From Mycoplana azooxidifex (GTDB lineage: Bacteria > Pseudomonadota > Alphaproteobacteria > Rhizobiales > Rhizobiaceae), in contig NZ_JACIEE010000005.1 in assembly GCF_014196765.1 (NCBI RefSeq), forward strand, positions 1 through 64,000: 64,000 nucleotides of DNA, in the 5' to 3' direction. This document shows positions 37,381 through 46,090 of the stretch, in pieces. Within the stretch, counting starts at the first letter, position 1; each line of letters starts with the position of its first letter. The notes under the pieces were generated by a model, which searched no databases, was not told where the DNA came from, and was given only the letters and a program-made list of their open reading frames with translations. The position numbers and the translations under genes are program-made.

Positions 37381-38364
37381 TCAGCAGGAGAGCCGGCCCT
37401 GTTCGCTGGTGACCTTGGTCTTCACCGCCTTGGAGGCGTTCGGATAGCGCTTGCCCACTTCGCGCAGCGTCGCGCATGCGGTTTCGCGGTTATCGAGCGC
37501 GGCAAGCGACATGCCGAGCTTCAGCAGCATTTCCGGCGCCTTCTTGGAGGTGCCGTAGGTCTGGTGCGCATTCAGGAACGTCTTGGCCGAGTCGTTGAAA
37601 TTGCCCTGCGAATACTGTGCCTCGCCCAGCCAGAAGCTGGCGTCCGCCGCCTTCTCGCCTTCGGGGAAGACCTCGAGATAGTCGCGGAACTCCTTCTCGG
37701 CGAGCTGATAGTCGCCCGACAGCACGTGGCCATAGGCCGCGTTGTAGATGTCGTCCGGCTTGTCGAGCGCGGCCGTCGATTGGTTGTCCACCCGCGGCAG
37801 TCCGCCTTCGACGTCGGGCACCGAACCGCTGCCGATCGAGGCGCTCTCGCTCATGTCGGTGCCGACGGGGTTGCCCTGCTCGTCGAAGCGGATGCTGCCG
37901 AGCGCCTGAGGCGGCTTGGCCGTCGAGCCGGCCGATGCAGCCTCATCGTTGCCCGCGGCGGAGGGATCCGCCGGGGGTTCGGTTGTCGCCGTCTGGCTGC
38001 CGGCCTGCGCATCCGCGCCTGACGGCCGTTCCAGCGCACCGCTCTTGCCGGTGCCCTTGCCGCTTTCCAGGTCCTGGAAGCGATACTCGTTGTCTTCCTG
38101 GGTCTTGCGCAGTTGCTCCTGCATCTGCAGAAGCTGGAAGCTCATTTCCTCGATCCGGCCGTTGAGCGTGCGGATCTGCTCCTCGAGCTGGCCGATGCGC
38201 ATGATCGATTCGTCGGCCTGCGCGAGCACGACCTCCTTGTCCGCCTTGCCGCCCCCCGGCAATAGGCGGTTCGCCAGCGCCTGGAGCGGAGACGCGTGCA
38301 ACGCTTCCACCGGCCCTGCGAAGGCTGCCAGGCCGATTAGACCTGCCGCGACGATTTTCTTCAT
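37381..38364 (-). CDS. cpoB: Cell division coordinator CpoB (YbgF), Tol-Pal associated
   Basis: CpoB is a periplasmic protein that links Tol-Pal to peptidoglycan synthesis at the septum. The 327-residue protein has a signal peptide, an N-terminal coiled coil (RIGQLEEQIRTLNGRIEEMS), a disordered Pro/Ala/Ser linker and C-terminal TPR repeats (YNAAYGHVLSGDYQLAEKEF, SFWLGEAQYSQGNFNDSAKT). The ATG at 38364 gives the signal peptide. It follows pal after a terminator. Confidence 0.92.
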   Translation of the reverse strand: MKKIVAAGLIGLAAFAGPVEALHASPLQALANRLLPGGGKADKEVVLAQADESIMRIGQLEEQIRTLNGRIEEMSFQLLQMQEQLRKTQEDNEYRFQDLESGKGTGKSGALERPSGADAQAGSQTATTEPPADPSAAGNDEAASAGSTAKPPQALGSIRFDEQGNPVGTDMSESASIGSGSVPDVEGGLPRVDNQSTAALDKPDDIYNAAYGHVLSGDYQLAEKEFRDYLEVFPEGEKAADASFWLGEAQYSQGNFNDSAKTFLNAHQTYGTSKKAPEMLLKLGMSLAALDNRETACATLREVGKRYPNASKAVKTKVTSEQGRLSC

Positions 38365-38520
38365 ATTGTGCGTGTCCTGTTGGTCCGAATTCGCGCATTC
38401 CCGCGCAGCCGCAGGTTTTTCCAAATGCTGTCAAAAAGCAACGGAGTTCGGCCAAAGTGTGTTAAAAAACTCCGCCCCGCGGGGCAACGGTTCATTTCTG
38501 CGTGCGCTGTGGCGCAAACG

Positions 38521-38548
38521 CAAAGGCCCGCCATCGCTGGCGGGCCTT
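38521..38548 (-). terminator. Terminator between pal and cpoB
   Basis: AAAGGCCCGCCA, loop TCGC, TGGCGGGCCTTT: a 12-bp stem ending in TTT on the minus strand, 32 nt after pal. It would partly separate pal from cpoB. Confidence 0.85.
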
Positions 38549-38580
38549 TCCTGGACGGCGCTCCTGCACCGATCCGTCGA

Positions 38581-39105
38581 TTACATGCCGGCGCCACCGA
38601 GCACGGTGACGGCGCGACGGTTCTGCGACCAGCAGGAGATGTCGTCGCAGACGGCGACCGGCTTTTCCTTGCCGTAGGAGATCGTCTTCATCCGGCCGGC
38701 CGGAACGCCGCGGCTGGCGAGGTACTGCTTGGTCGCGGTGGCGCGGCGTGCGCCGAGCGCCAGGTTATACTCGCGCGTGCCGCGCTCGTCGGCATGGCCT
38801 TCGATCGTGATCGCGTAGTTCGAGTAGCGCTGCAGCCACTGCGCCTGCTTGTCCAGGGTGGCTGCTGCATCGGCACGGATCGAGGTCGAATCGGTATCGA
38901 AGAAGATGCGGTCGCCGACATTGACGGTGAAGTCCTGGGTCGAGCCCGGGGTCGCATTGTTCAGGCCGAGTTCGCCGGCGCTGTTGGGCATATTCTTTTT
39001 GTTGGCGCAGCCGGCAAGGGCCAGCCCCATGAACAGGGCGAGGATTGCGGGGTTGCGGGCGAGGGTCTGCATGCGGCCAGCGGCCGGGACTTCAGTGCGG
39101 CTCAT
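38581..39105 (-). CDS. pal: Peptidoglycan-associated lipoprotein Pal
   Basis: Pal is an outer-membrane lipoprotein that binds peptidoglycan and TolB. The 174-residue protein has a lipobox LALAGC (Cys near residue 33) and the OmpA-type domain with FTVNVGDRIFFDTDSTSIRA and TIEGHADERGTREYNLALGA. The start MSRTE gives the arrangement I know from rhizobial Pal. A CtrA-box-like site lies upstream. Confidence 0.95.
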   Translation of the reverse strand: MSRTEVPAAGRMQTLARNPAILALFMGLALAGCANKKNMPNSAGELGLNNATPGSTQDFTVNVGDRIFFDTDSTSIRADAAATLDKQAQWLQRYSNYAITIEGHADERGTREYNLALGARRATATKQYLASRGVPAGRMKTISYGKEKPVAVCDDISCWSQNRRAVTVLGGAGM

Positions 39106-39180
39106 GAGCCGGTCTCCTTAGCATCAGTTCAAACAGGGCTTGGGTTTCAATCAGGGTTGCCAGACTGTAACCGCACGCGG

Positions 39181-39195
39181 TTAATCGGCATTCAA
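39181..39195 (-). promoter_or_regulatory. CtrA-box-like site before pal
   Basis: TTAA-N7-TCAA matches seven of eight positions. ATGGTTAA, the reverse of the half-site TTAACCAT, follows close by. It lies 76 nt upstream of pal in the 258-nt tolB-pal spacer, which is AT-rich around it. Confidence 0.4.
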
Positions 39196-39363
39196 CGATT
39201 ATGGTTAACAATCGATTACGCAAATACTCCCCCGGCGTCCGGCTAAGAACGACGAACGCCGCCGAATCCCTCGCCTTCAAGCCCTTGGTTTAGCGGACTT
39301 TGAGGCGAGAAAGCGGCGGCGGCGTCACGATTGGTTGCAGCTGTTTACACTGGCTGCCGCAGG

Positions 39364-40668
39364 TCACTCCAGCAGCGGCGACCAGGCCGGGTCCGAAGCG
39401 TAGCCGGCCGTCTGCACCTGCTGCTCGTTGTAGCCGGTCAGGTCGATCGAGTAGAGCTGGGGCCCGCCGGAGCCGGCCGGCTGGCGGAAGAACATCAGCA
39501 CGCGCCCGTTCGGCGCCCAGGTCGGCCCTTCGTTGTGGAAGCCCGTCGTCAGGATGCGCTCGCCCGAACCGTCCGGCTTCATCACGCCGATCGAGAACTT
39601 GCCGCCCGACTGCTTGGTGAACGCGATCAGGTCGCCGCGCGGCGACCACACCGGCGTCGAATAGGAACCGTCGCCGAAGGAGATTCGGTTCTGGCCGGAG
39701 CCATCGGCCCCCATGACATAGAGCTGCTGGCGTCCGCCACGATCGCTTTCGAAGACGATCTGGCTGCCGTCCGGCGAATAGGAGGGGCCGGTGTCGATCG
39801 CAGCCGTCGAGGTCAGCCGCGTGGTCGTGCGCGAGCGCAGGTCCATCGTGTAGATGTTGGCGTTACCGTCCTGCTGCAGGCTCATGATGACGCGCTGGCC
39901 ATCGGGCGAGAAGCGCGGCGCGAACGTCATGCCGGGGAAGTTGCCGACCACCTCGCGCTGCCCGGTTTCCAGCTGCAGCAGGTAGACCCGCGGCTGCTGG
40001 CCCTCGAACGACATGTAGGTGATTTCCTGCCGGCTCGGCGAGAAGCGCGGCGTCAGCACGATGTCGTTGGAGTTGGTCAGCGCGCGCGCGTTGGCCCCGT
40101 CCTGGTCCATGATGGCGAGTTGGCGCTTGCGGGCGTTCTTCGGGCCGCTCTCGGCGACATAGACGACGCGGGTGTCGAAATAGCCCTTCTCGCCGGTGAT
40201 GCGCTCATAGATCGCGTCCGCGATGATATGGGCGACGCGGCGCCAGTTTTCCGGCTGGGTGTAGAACTGCTGGCCGGTCATCTGCTGGCCGGCGAAGGTG
40301 TCCCACAGGCGAAATTCGGCGCGCAGCCGGCCGTCGCCTTCCTGCGTGACGCGGCCGGTGACCAGCGCCTGCGCATTGATGACCTTCCAGTCCTCGAAGC
40401 GCGGCGGCTGGTCGGGATTGGAGATCTTCTCGATGAAGGCCTGCTTGCTGACCGGCGCGAACAGGCCGGACCGCTTGAGGTCGGCCGCGATCACATCGGT
40501 GATCTTCGTGCCGAGATCGCCGCTGGAGACGAAATCGGTCACGGCGATCGGCAGCGGCTCGACATTGCCCTTGTTGACGTTGATCTCGACGAGCGCCCAT
40601 GCCGGCGTCGCAGCGGCCGCAAGGCCGGTCAAGCCGGCTGCAGAATGAAGAAAAGTGCGTCTCAGCAT
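39364..40668 (-). CDS. tolB: Tol-Pal system beta-propeller protein TolB
   Basis: TolB is a periplasmic protein with an N-terminal alpha/beta domain and a C-terminal six-bladed propeller that binds Pal. The 434-residue protein has a signal peptide ([20 protein letters not shown]). Repeated WD-like blades follow ([52 protein letters not shown]). It is 49 nt downstream of tolA. Confidence 0.96.
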   Translation of the reverse strand: MLRRTFLHSAAGLTGLAAAATPAWALVEINVNKGNVEPLPIAVTDFVSSGDLGTKITDVIAADLKRSGLFAPVSKQAFIEKISNPDQPPRFEDWKVINAQALVTGRVTQEGDGRLRAEFRLWDTFAGQQMTGQQFYTQPENWRRVAHIIADAIYERITGEKGYFDTRVVYVAESGPKNARKRQLAIMDQDGANARALTNSNDIVLTPRFSPSRQEITYMSFEGQQPRVYLLQLETGQREVVGNFPGMTFAPRFSPDGQRVIMSLQQDGNANIYTMDLRSRTTTRLTSTAAIDTGPSYSPDGSQIVFESDRGGRQQLYVMGADGSGQNRISFGDGSYSTPVWSPRGDLIAFTKQSGGKFSIGVMKPDGSGERILTTGFHNEGPTWAPNGRVLMFFRQPAGSGGPQLYSIDLTGYNEQQVQTAGYASDPAWSPLLE

Positions 40669-40717
40669 GCGATCTAGGCCTTCCTAGTTTCTGTGCCAGT
40701 GTTCGTGCCTGTCGGCA

Positions 40718-41785
40718 TCACATCATCTCGCTGGGGTCGAAGTTCACGACGACTTCGTTCCAGGCATCGTATTTGTCCTTCGGCAGCTTATCGAACGGTG
40801 CCGATTTCAGGATCGCCCGGCGCGCACCGCCGGCAAGCGCCCGGCGTGCGGCGTCCGAGCCGCCGGTGGCAACCACGTCCGGTTCACCGACGATGTTGCC
40901 GTCCGGGTCGAGTTGCATCGTCACCTTGATGCGCACCTCGCTGGCGTCCGCCATCCCGGGGATGATCGACCAGTTATTCTGGATGATCCCGCGCAGCGCG
41001 TCCATTTCGCTCATCGACAGCTTCGAGCCACCGGTCGTCTTCTTGCCGCCGAGTGCCGCGGTTTCGGTCGAGCGCTTGGCGCCGCCGCCCTTGGCCTCGG
41101 TCTTGTTCAGGAGTGCCGCCACCTCGTCGGCGTTGAAGTCGCTCTCCTTGGCGGAAGCGGCCTTCTTCTTCTCCTGCTTCTTTTCCTCGTTCTTGCGGTC
41201 CGGGGTCTTGGCCGTCTGCGGCTGCGGCGGCTGCGGCTTGATTTCGGGCACGGGAACGTTGTCCGGCATGGCTTCCGCCTCGGCGACCTCGGCCGGCGCT
41301 TCTTCCGCCGGCTTTTCTTCCGGCGTCGCCTCGGCCGTCACCTCCTGCTTCGGCTCCGCCTCGGCGGCCACTTCGGTCGCCGGTGTCGAGGCCGGTTCGC
41401 TCGGCTGCACCTGCTCCACCGGTTCTTCGGCCGGATCTGGCGTGGGCATGGTCTGCTCGGCCTTCGGCGGGGCGGCGGCGGTTTCGGTGCTCTGCGGCTT
41501 CTCGTTCGGCGTCGGCGGCGTCTTCAGGTCGACGTCGTTGTCGCCGGAATTCTCGGCGTTCTCCACCTGGTCCTGGCGCTTGGTCGGGACCGGCGCGGCC
41601 TTCTCCGCCATCGGCGCCTTCTTGTCGCCCTGCTGGATCTGCGTCAGTTCCTCGATCGGCACGATATCCACCGGCATCGCCTCGACATTGGCCACGTCGA
41701 AACTCTCCGGACTGCCGATCGACACCAGCGCCCAGGTGAGCACCAGCGCGTGCAATGCGGCGGATGTGGCGAGGCTGACCTTCAT
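40718..41785 (-). CDS. tolA: Tol-Pal inner-membrane spanning protein TolA
   Basis: TolA links the TolQR motor to Pal-TolB across the periplasm. The 355-residue protein has one N-terminal membrane helix (SAALHALVLTWALVSIG), a long Ala/Glu/Pro/Lys-rich middle region (about residues 50-240) and a TonB/TolA-like C-terminal domain (MRGIIQNNWSIIPGM-like DALRGIIQNNWSIIPGMADA). It is 8 nt downstream of tolR. Confidence 0.92.
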   Translation of the reverse strand: MKVSLATSAALHALVLTWALVSIGSPESFDVANVEAMPVDIVPIEELTQIQQGDKKAPMAEKAAPVPTKRQDQVENAENSGDNDVDLKTPPTPNEKPQSTETAAAPPKAEQTMPTPDPAEEPVEQVQPSEPASTPATEVAAEAEPKQEVTAEATPEEKPAEEAPAEVAEAEAMPDNVPVPEIKPQPPQPQTAKTPDRKNEEKKQEKKKAASAKESDFNADEVAALLNKTEAKGGGAKRSTETAALGGKKTTGGSKLSMSEMDALRGIIQNNWSIIPGMADASEVRIKVTMQLDPDGNIVGEPDVVATGGSDAARRALAGGARRAILKSAPFDKLPKDKYDAWNEVVVNFDPSEMM

Positions 41786-41793
41786 CGCAGTCT

Positions 41794-42240
41794 TCAGTTG
41801 TCCGGTTTCTGCTCGGTCACGAGGCCGATATTGGTAAAGCCGGCCTGCTGGATGCGCGACATGACGTCTGCAATGACGCCGTACGGCGCCGCACCGTCAC
41901 CGCGCACGAAGATCCGCTCGGTATAGCCCGTCGTCGCGACGGCCTCGAGCTTGGCGGCGATCTCCTCGGCCGGGATTTCGGTCTCCTGCAGGAACACTGC
42001 GCCGTCAGCCTTCACCGATACGGTGATCGGCTGGGTCTCGGCGTTGAGCGCCTTGGCGGAGGTCTTCGGCAGGTCGAGCGGTACGCCGACCGTCATCATC
42101 GGGGCGGCCACCATGAAGATGATCAGGAGCACCAGCATGACGTCGACGAACGGCGTCACGTTGATCTCGCTCATGACGGCCTTGCGGCCGCGCCTGCGGC
42201 GACCACCGCCGCCCTTGCCCCCACCGACTGACATGCCCAT
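41794..42240 (-). CDS. tolR: Tol-Pal proton-channel subunit TolR (ExbD family)
   Basis: The 148-residue protein has one membrane helix with the essential Asp in MSEINVTPFVDVMLVLLIIF, and an ExbD/TolR periplasmic domain. The N-terminus is unusually rich in Gly and Arg (GGGKGGGGRRRRGRKA). It works with TolQ to use the proton-motive force during cell constriction. The ATG follows GGAGACG. Confidence 0.95.
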   Translation of the reverse strand: MGMSVGGGKGGGGRRRRGRKAVMSEINVTPFVDVMLVLLIIFMVAAPMMTVGVPLDLPKTSAKALNAETQPITVSVKADGAVFLQETEIPAEEIAAKLEAVATTGYTERIFVRGDGAAPYGVIADVMSRIQQAGFTNIGLVTEQKPDN

Positions 42241-42270
42241 GGCTTCGTCTCCTGCTTGGCAGCCGCAGCG

Positions 42271-42987
42271 TTACTGCGCCGCCTGGCGCGGCTGCAGCTT
42301 CTCGTCGATCTGGCGCGAAAGGATGGCCGAGAACTCGTCGGCGAACCCCTCCATGCGCGACGTGATCTTGCCGGCGTCTGCGGTGAATTTGTTGTAGGCG
42401 ATGACGGCGGGGATGGCGGCCAGAAGGCCGATCGCGGTCGCAAGCAGCGCCTCGGCGATACCCGGTGCCACGACGGCGAGATTGGTCGACTTGGACCCCG
42501 CGATCGCCTGGAACGACGTCATGATGCCGACGACGGTGCCGAAGAGGCCGATGAACGGGCCGGCCGAACCGATGGTCGCCAGCGAGCCGAGACGGGCCTC
42601 GAGCGCTTCGGATTCGCGCGCCAGCGTCACGTCCATGGCCCGATCGATGCGCATCTGCAGCCCGATCGGCGAGCGCGCGCCGCGCTCGAAGCTCTTCTTC
42701 CACTCGCGCATGGCGGCGACGAACATGGCGCTCATGCCGCTGGTCTGCCGGTCGGACAGGGTGCGGTAGAGTTCCTCGAGCGATTGCCCGGACCAGAACA
42801 CCTGCTCGAAGCTGTCGAGCTGCCGGCGGGCCTTGGAGAAGGCCAGCGTCTTGTCGACGACGATCGCCCATGTCCAGATCGACGCCGCGATCAGACCGAC
42901 CATGACCAGCTTCACCACGAAGCCGGCCTGCATGAAGAGCGACCAGAGGCTCACATCGGTCGTTGCTGCCAAACCTACCTGTTCCAT
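42271..42987 (-). CDS. tolQ: Tol-Pal proton-channel subunit TolQ (ExbB/MotA family)
   Basis: The 238-residue protein has three membrane helices, with the typical GSAGPFIGLFGTVVGIMTSF and IAEALLATAIGLLAAIPAVI segments. The ATG at 42987 (MEQVGLAA) is the family start; codons to 43050 are not conserved. It is the first gene of tolQRAB here, separated from ybgC by 399 nt. Confidence 0.95.
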   Translation of the reverse strand: MEQVGLAATTDVSLWSLFMQAGFVVKLVMVGLIAASIWTWAIVVDKTLAFSKARRQLDSFEQVFWSGQSLEELYRTLSDRQTSGMSAMFVAAMREWKKSFERGARSPIGLQMRIDRAMDVTLARESEALEARLGSLATIGSAGPFIGLFGTVVGIMTSFQAIAGSKSTNLAVVAPGIAEALLATAIGLLAAIPAVIAYNKFTADAGKITSRMEGFADEFSAILSRQIDEKLQPRQAAQ

Positions 42988-43386
42988 AGACTTCCGTCCC
43001 CGAATCCAAACACCCGGCACGGGCTTTCGGCCATCGCACCGGGTCTTCATCCCTTTGCCGGACCGGCATCCGAACGATCTCGGAAACCAGCGCCGGCTTT
43101 TCGCAAACTTCAGGGAAACCGCGGCCTGATTCGTCCGCAGCCGTCCCGCCTGTTCGTCAAGATGTCCGGTTGATGTTGCCGGCTGCCACGCCGATCAAAC
43201 GCTTTCAACTGCCTTCTTGCCGTCAATTTTGGTTAAAGGATGACGTGCAGCGCACAAAATCCAGTGCTTTGAGTAAGACATCATTGTGGTTAATGGAGTC
43301 TTACCGCACCCGCGAATAATCCACAGCCGGCCCTTCGGCCCTGTGGGCGCGGCGACAACTGGCCCCGAATCGATGCCCGCTGGAGA
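42988..43386 (-). promoter_or_regulatory. Control region between ybgC and tolQ
   Basis: The 399-nt non-coding stretch holds a hairpin just after ybgC (43321-43346), a GANTC site at 43296-43300 and two TTAACCA-like half-sites on the minus strand. ybgC and tolQ are normally close, so tolQRAB probably has its own promoter here. No full CtrA box was found. Confidence 0.45.
43321..43346 (-). terminator. Hairpin after ybgC
   Basis: CCACAG/CTGTGG enclosing GGCC/GGCC with a CTTC-type loop. There is no T-run, so termination strength is uncertain. Confidence 0.45.
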
Positions 43387-43845
43387 TCAGCCTGCCGCTG
43401 CGGCACCGAGGAATTGCGCTGCCAGCCCGTCCGGCAGGCGCCGCGGCCGACCCTTTCCATTGATCACCGCGATGACGACCTTTGCGGCAATGAGAAGCTG
43501 CTCGCCGCGCCGGACCTCCTGCTGCAGGACCATCTTCGCCCCACCGGCCTTCTCCGTATGTGTCAGGATGGTCAGGATATCGTCCATCCGTGCGGGAGCC
43601 TTGAAATCGATCTCCATGCGGTGGACCACGAACATCAGGCCTTCGCTGTCGCCCTCGATCGACAGCGCCCCCTGTTCCACGCCGAGACAGCGCAGATAAT
43701 CCGTTCGGCCGCGCTCCATGAAATGCAGGTAGCGCGCGTGGTAGACGAAGCCGGAGAAGTCGGTGTCTTCATAATAGACGCGCTGCACGAGACGATGCCC
43801 ATCTGCCGTCAGTTCGCCCGAGAGCGCATGCTGGTCGTTGGTCAT
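43387..43845 (-). CDS. ybgC: Tol-Pal-associated acyl-CoA thioesterase YbgC
   Basis: YbgC is a hot-dog-fold thioesterase usually found first in tol operons. The 152-residue protein has the catalytic signature YYEDTDFSGFVYHARYLHFM, with the Asp in place, followed by ERGRTDYLRCLG. The ATG at 43845 (MTNDQHALSG) is preferred; upstream codons overlap the sqdB promoter. It is divergent from sqdB. Confidence 0.93.
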   Translation of the reverse strand: MTNDQHALSGELTADGHRLVQRVYYEDTDFSGFVYHARYLHFMERGRTDYLRCLGVEQGALSIEGDSEGLMFVVHRMEIDFKAPARMDDILTILTHTEKAGGAKMVLQQEVRRGEQLLIAAKVVIAVINGKGRPRRLPDGLAAQFLGAAAAG

Positions 43846-43967
43846 TTCCGGCTCCGCCGTGGGGAGATCGAAGTCTCTGTGGAGGAAATATGGAACAAAA
43901 TCAAGGATTGCACTCTTGTCACATTCGGCCACTATGCAGGGGACAGGCAAACGCAAGGGAGTGTCCG

Positions 43968-45200
43968 ATGGTATCGGCTATCAAGGTTGCAGTCCTGGGT
44001 GGAGATGGTTTCGTAGGCTGGCCCACCGCCCTGCATCTGTCCAACGCCGGCCATGAAGTTCACATCCTCGACAACCTTTCACGCCGCTGGATCGATACCG
44101 AGCTGGGCGTCCAGTCGCTGACGCCGATGGACTCGATCCAGGAACGCACCCGCGTCTGGCACGCCGAAACCGGCCGCCGGATCCACTTCCATCTGATCGA
44201 TCTCGCCCGCGACTACGAGCTTCTCAAGAACTGGCTGCGCGACGAGCGGCCGGACGCCGTCATCCATTTCGCCGAGCAGCGCGCCGCCCCCTATTCGATG
44301 AAGAGCGACCGGCACAAGAACTACACGGTCAACAACAACGTCAACGCGACGCACAACCTCCTGAACGCGCTCGTCGAAACCGGCGTCGATGCCCACCTCG
44401 TCCACCTCGGGACCATGGGCGTCTACGGCTACTCGACCGTGGGCGCGGCGATCCCCGAGGGTTACCTTCCGGTGGGGATCGAGACCATGGACGGCGCGAC
44501 CGCCAGCCAGGAGATCCTCTACCCCGCCAATCCCGGCTCGATCTATCACATGACCAAGTGCCTGGACCAGTTGCTGTTCCAGTTCTACGCCAAAAACGAC
44601 GGCCTTCGCATCACCGACCTGCACCAGGGCATCGTCTGGGGCACGCATACGCGCGAGACCCGGCTTCACCCGCAGCTCGTCAACCGGTTCGACTATGACG
44701 GCGACTACGGCACCGTGCTGAACCGCTTCCTGATCCAGGCCGCGATCGGCTATCCGCTGACCGTGCACGGCACCGGCGGCCAGACCCGCGCCTTCATCCA
44801 CATCCAGGATTCGGTGCGCTGCATCGAGATCGCGCTGGAAAATCCCCCCGCCCGCGGTGCGCGCGTCGAGATCTTCAACCAGATGACCGAGACCCATCGC
44901 GTGCGCGACCTCGCCAAGCTCATATCCGGACTGGCGGGAAGCGAGATCGCCTGGCTGCCGAACCCGCGCAAGGAGGCGGCCGAAAACGACCTCGTCGTCA
45001 GGAACGAGAAGTTCCGCGAACTGGGACTCGACCCGATCACGCTGGCCGACGGTCTGCTTTCGGAGATCGTCGACGTCGCGAAGAAATTCGCCTATCGCGT
45101 CGATCGCAGCCGTGTCCCGGCCGTCTCGGCCTGGACCCGCGACATCGCCGCCACCATCAACCACGACCCCGAAGGCCGGAGACTGAAATCGGTATCATGA
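43968..45200 (+). CDS. sqdB: UDP-sulfoquinovose synthase SqdB
   Basis: SqdB makes UDP-sulfoquinovose from UDP-glucose and sulfite for sulfolipid. The 410-residue protein is an extended short-chain dehydrogenase: dinucleotide motif VLGGDGFVGWP, LGTMGVYGYS with the active Thr, and YHMTK with the catalytic Tyr/Lys. It is longer than ordinary epimerases, as in SQD1. The ATG follows AAGGGAG. It leads the operon sqdB-sqdD-sqdC, overlapping sqdD by 4 nt. Confidence 0.93.
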   Translation: MVSAIKVAVLGGDGFVGWPTALHLSNAGHEVHILDNLSRRWIDTELGVQSLTPMDSIQERTRVWHAETGRRIHFHLIDLARDYELLKNWLRDERPDAVIHFAEQRAAPYSMKSDRHKNYTVNNNVNATHNLLNALVETGVDAHLVHLGTMGVYGYSTVGAAIPEGYLPVGIETMDGATASQEILYPANPGSIYHMTKCLDQLLFQFYAKNDGLRITDLHQGIVWGTHTRETRLHPQLVNRFDYDGDYGTVLNRFLIQAAIGYPLTVHGTGGQTRAFIHIQDSVRCIEIALENPPARGARVEIFNQMTETHRVRDLAKLISGLAGSEIAWLPNPRKEAAENDLVVRNEKFRELGLDPITLADGLLSEIVDVAKKFAYRVDRSRVPAVSAWTRDIAATINHDPEGRRLKSVS

Positions 45201-46090
45201 CGGCAAGCCTGGAAGCCAAGGCAGGGATCCGCCGCCATGCACCGGCGGCAAGCCGCCACGCCTATGTGACGCTGGTGACGAATGACGACTATGCCCGCGG
45301 CGCAACCGCGCTCACCCATTCGCTCCGCCACAGCGGCACGCAGGCCGATATCATCGTCCTCCATACGCCGGCGCTGGGCGAAGCCAGCCGGGAAGCGCTC
45401 GCAGCACTCGGCTGCCGGCTGGTCGAGGCCGACCTGCTGCCGCTGTCGGATGCCTTCAACGCCCGCCATGCGCGCCGCGCCCTGCACGGCGCGGCACCCT
45501 TCACCAAGGGGCGCAAGCCGGATTTCCACACCCCCCTCGACAATTTCGTCAAGCTGCGGCTGTGGCAGTTGGTGGAATACGAATCCTGCATCTTCGTCGA
45601 TGCCGACGCGATCGTGCTGAAGAACATCGACCGCCTGTTCGCCTATCCCGAGTTTTCGGCAGCACCCAACGTGTACGAGAGCCTGCGCGACTTCCAGCGG
45701 CTGAATTCAGGCGTCTTCGTCGCCCGCCCTGCATTGGCGACGTTTGCGGCGATGCAGGAGCGGCTGGACGTGGCCGACGCCTTCTGGCCGCGCACCGACC
45801 AGACCTTCCTGCAGACCTTCTTCCCGCAATGGCACGGCCTGCCGGTCACCTTCAACATGCTGCAGTACGTCTGGTTCACCATGCCCGACCTTTGGGATTG
45901 GAAGAGCATCCAGGTGCTCCATTTTCAGTACGAGAAGCCCTGGGAAACGAATCACCCGAAATCGGAGGTGCTGATGCCCCTGATCGCGCTCTGGCAGGCC
46001 TTTCACGACGGCGGACCGATCCCCGATATCGCTGCGCTCCCCGGTCCTTCGGGACCGGCTGCCGCCCTTTCCCCATCGGCCGGCGCATGA
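45197..46090 (+). CDS. sqdD: Glycogenin-like (GT8) glycosyltransferase SqdD
   Basis: This is the probable sulfoquinovosyltransferase that moves the sulfo-sugar to diacylglycerol, as proposed for rhizobial and Rhodobacter SqdD. The 297-residue protein starts YVTLVTNDDYARGATALTHS, has the metal-binding DAD in SCIFVDADAIVLKNID and ends with a variable tail. The GT8 fold resembles glycogenin. It overlaps sqdB by ATGA and sqdC by ATGA. Confidence 0.88.
   Translation: MTASLEAKAGIRRHAPAASRHAYVTLVTNDDYARGATALTHSLRHSGTQADIIVLHTPALGEASREALAALGCRLVEADLLPLSDAFNARHARRALHGAAPFTKGRKPDFHTPLDNFVKLRLWQLVEYESCIFVDADAIVLKNIDRLFAYPEFSAAPNVYESLRDFQRLNSGVFVARPALATFAAMQERLDVADAFWPRTDQTFLQTFFPQWHGLPVTFNMLQYVWFTMPDLWDWKSIQVLHFQYEKPWETNHPKSEVLMPLIALWQAFHDGGPIPDIAALPGPSGPAAALSPSAGA

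Noticed and set aside
43846-43956. N-terminal extension of ybgC by 37 residues
   Set aside because: It would overlap the sqdB promoter and is not part of the thioesterase fold.
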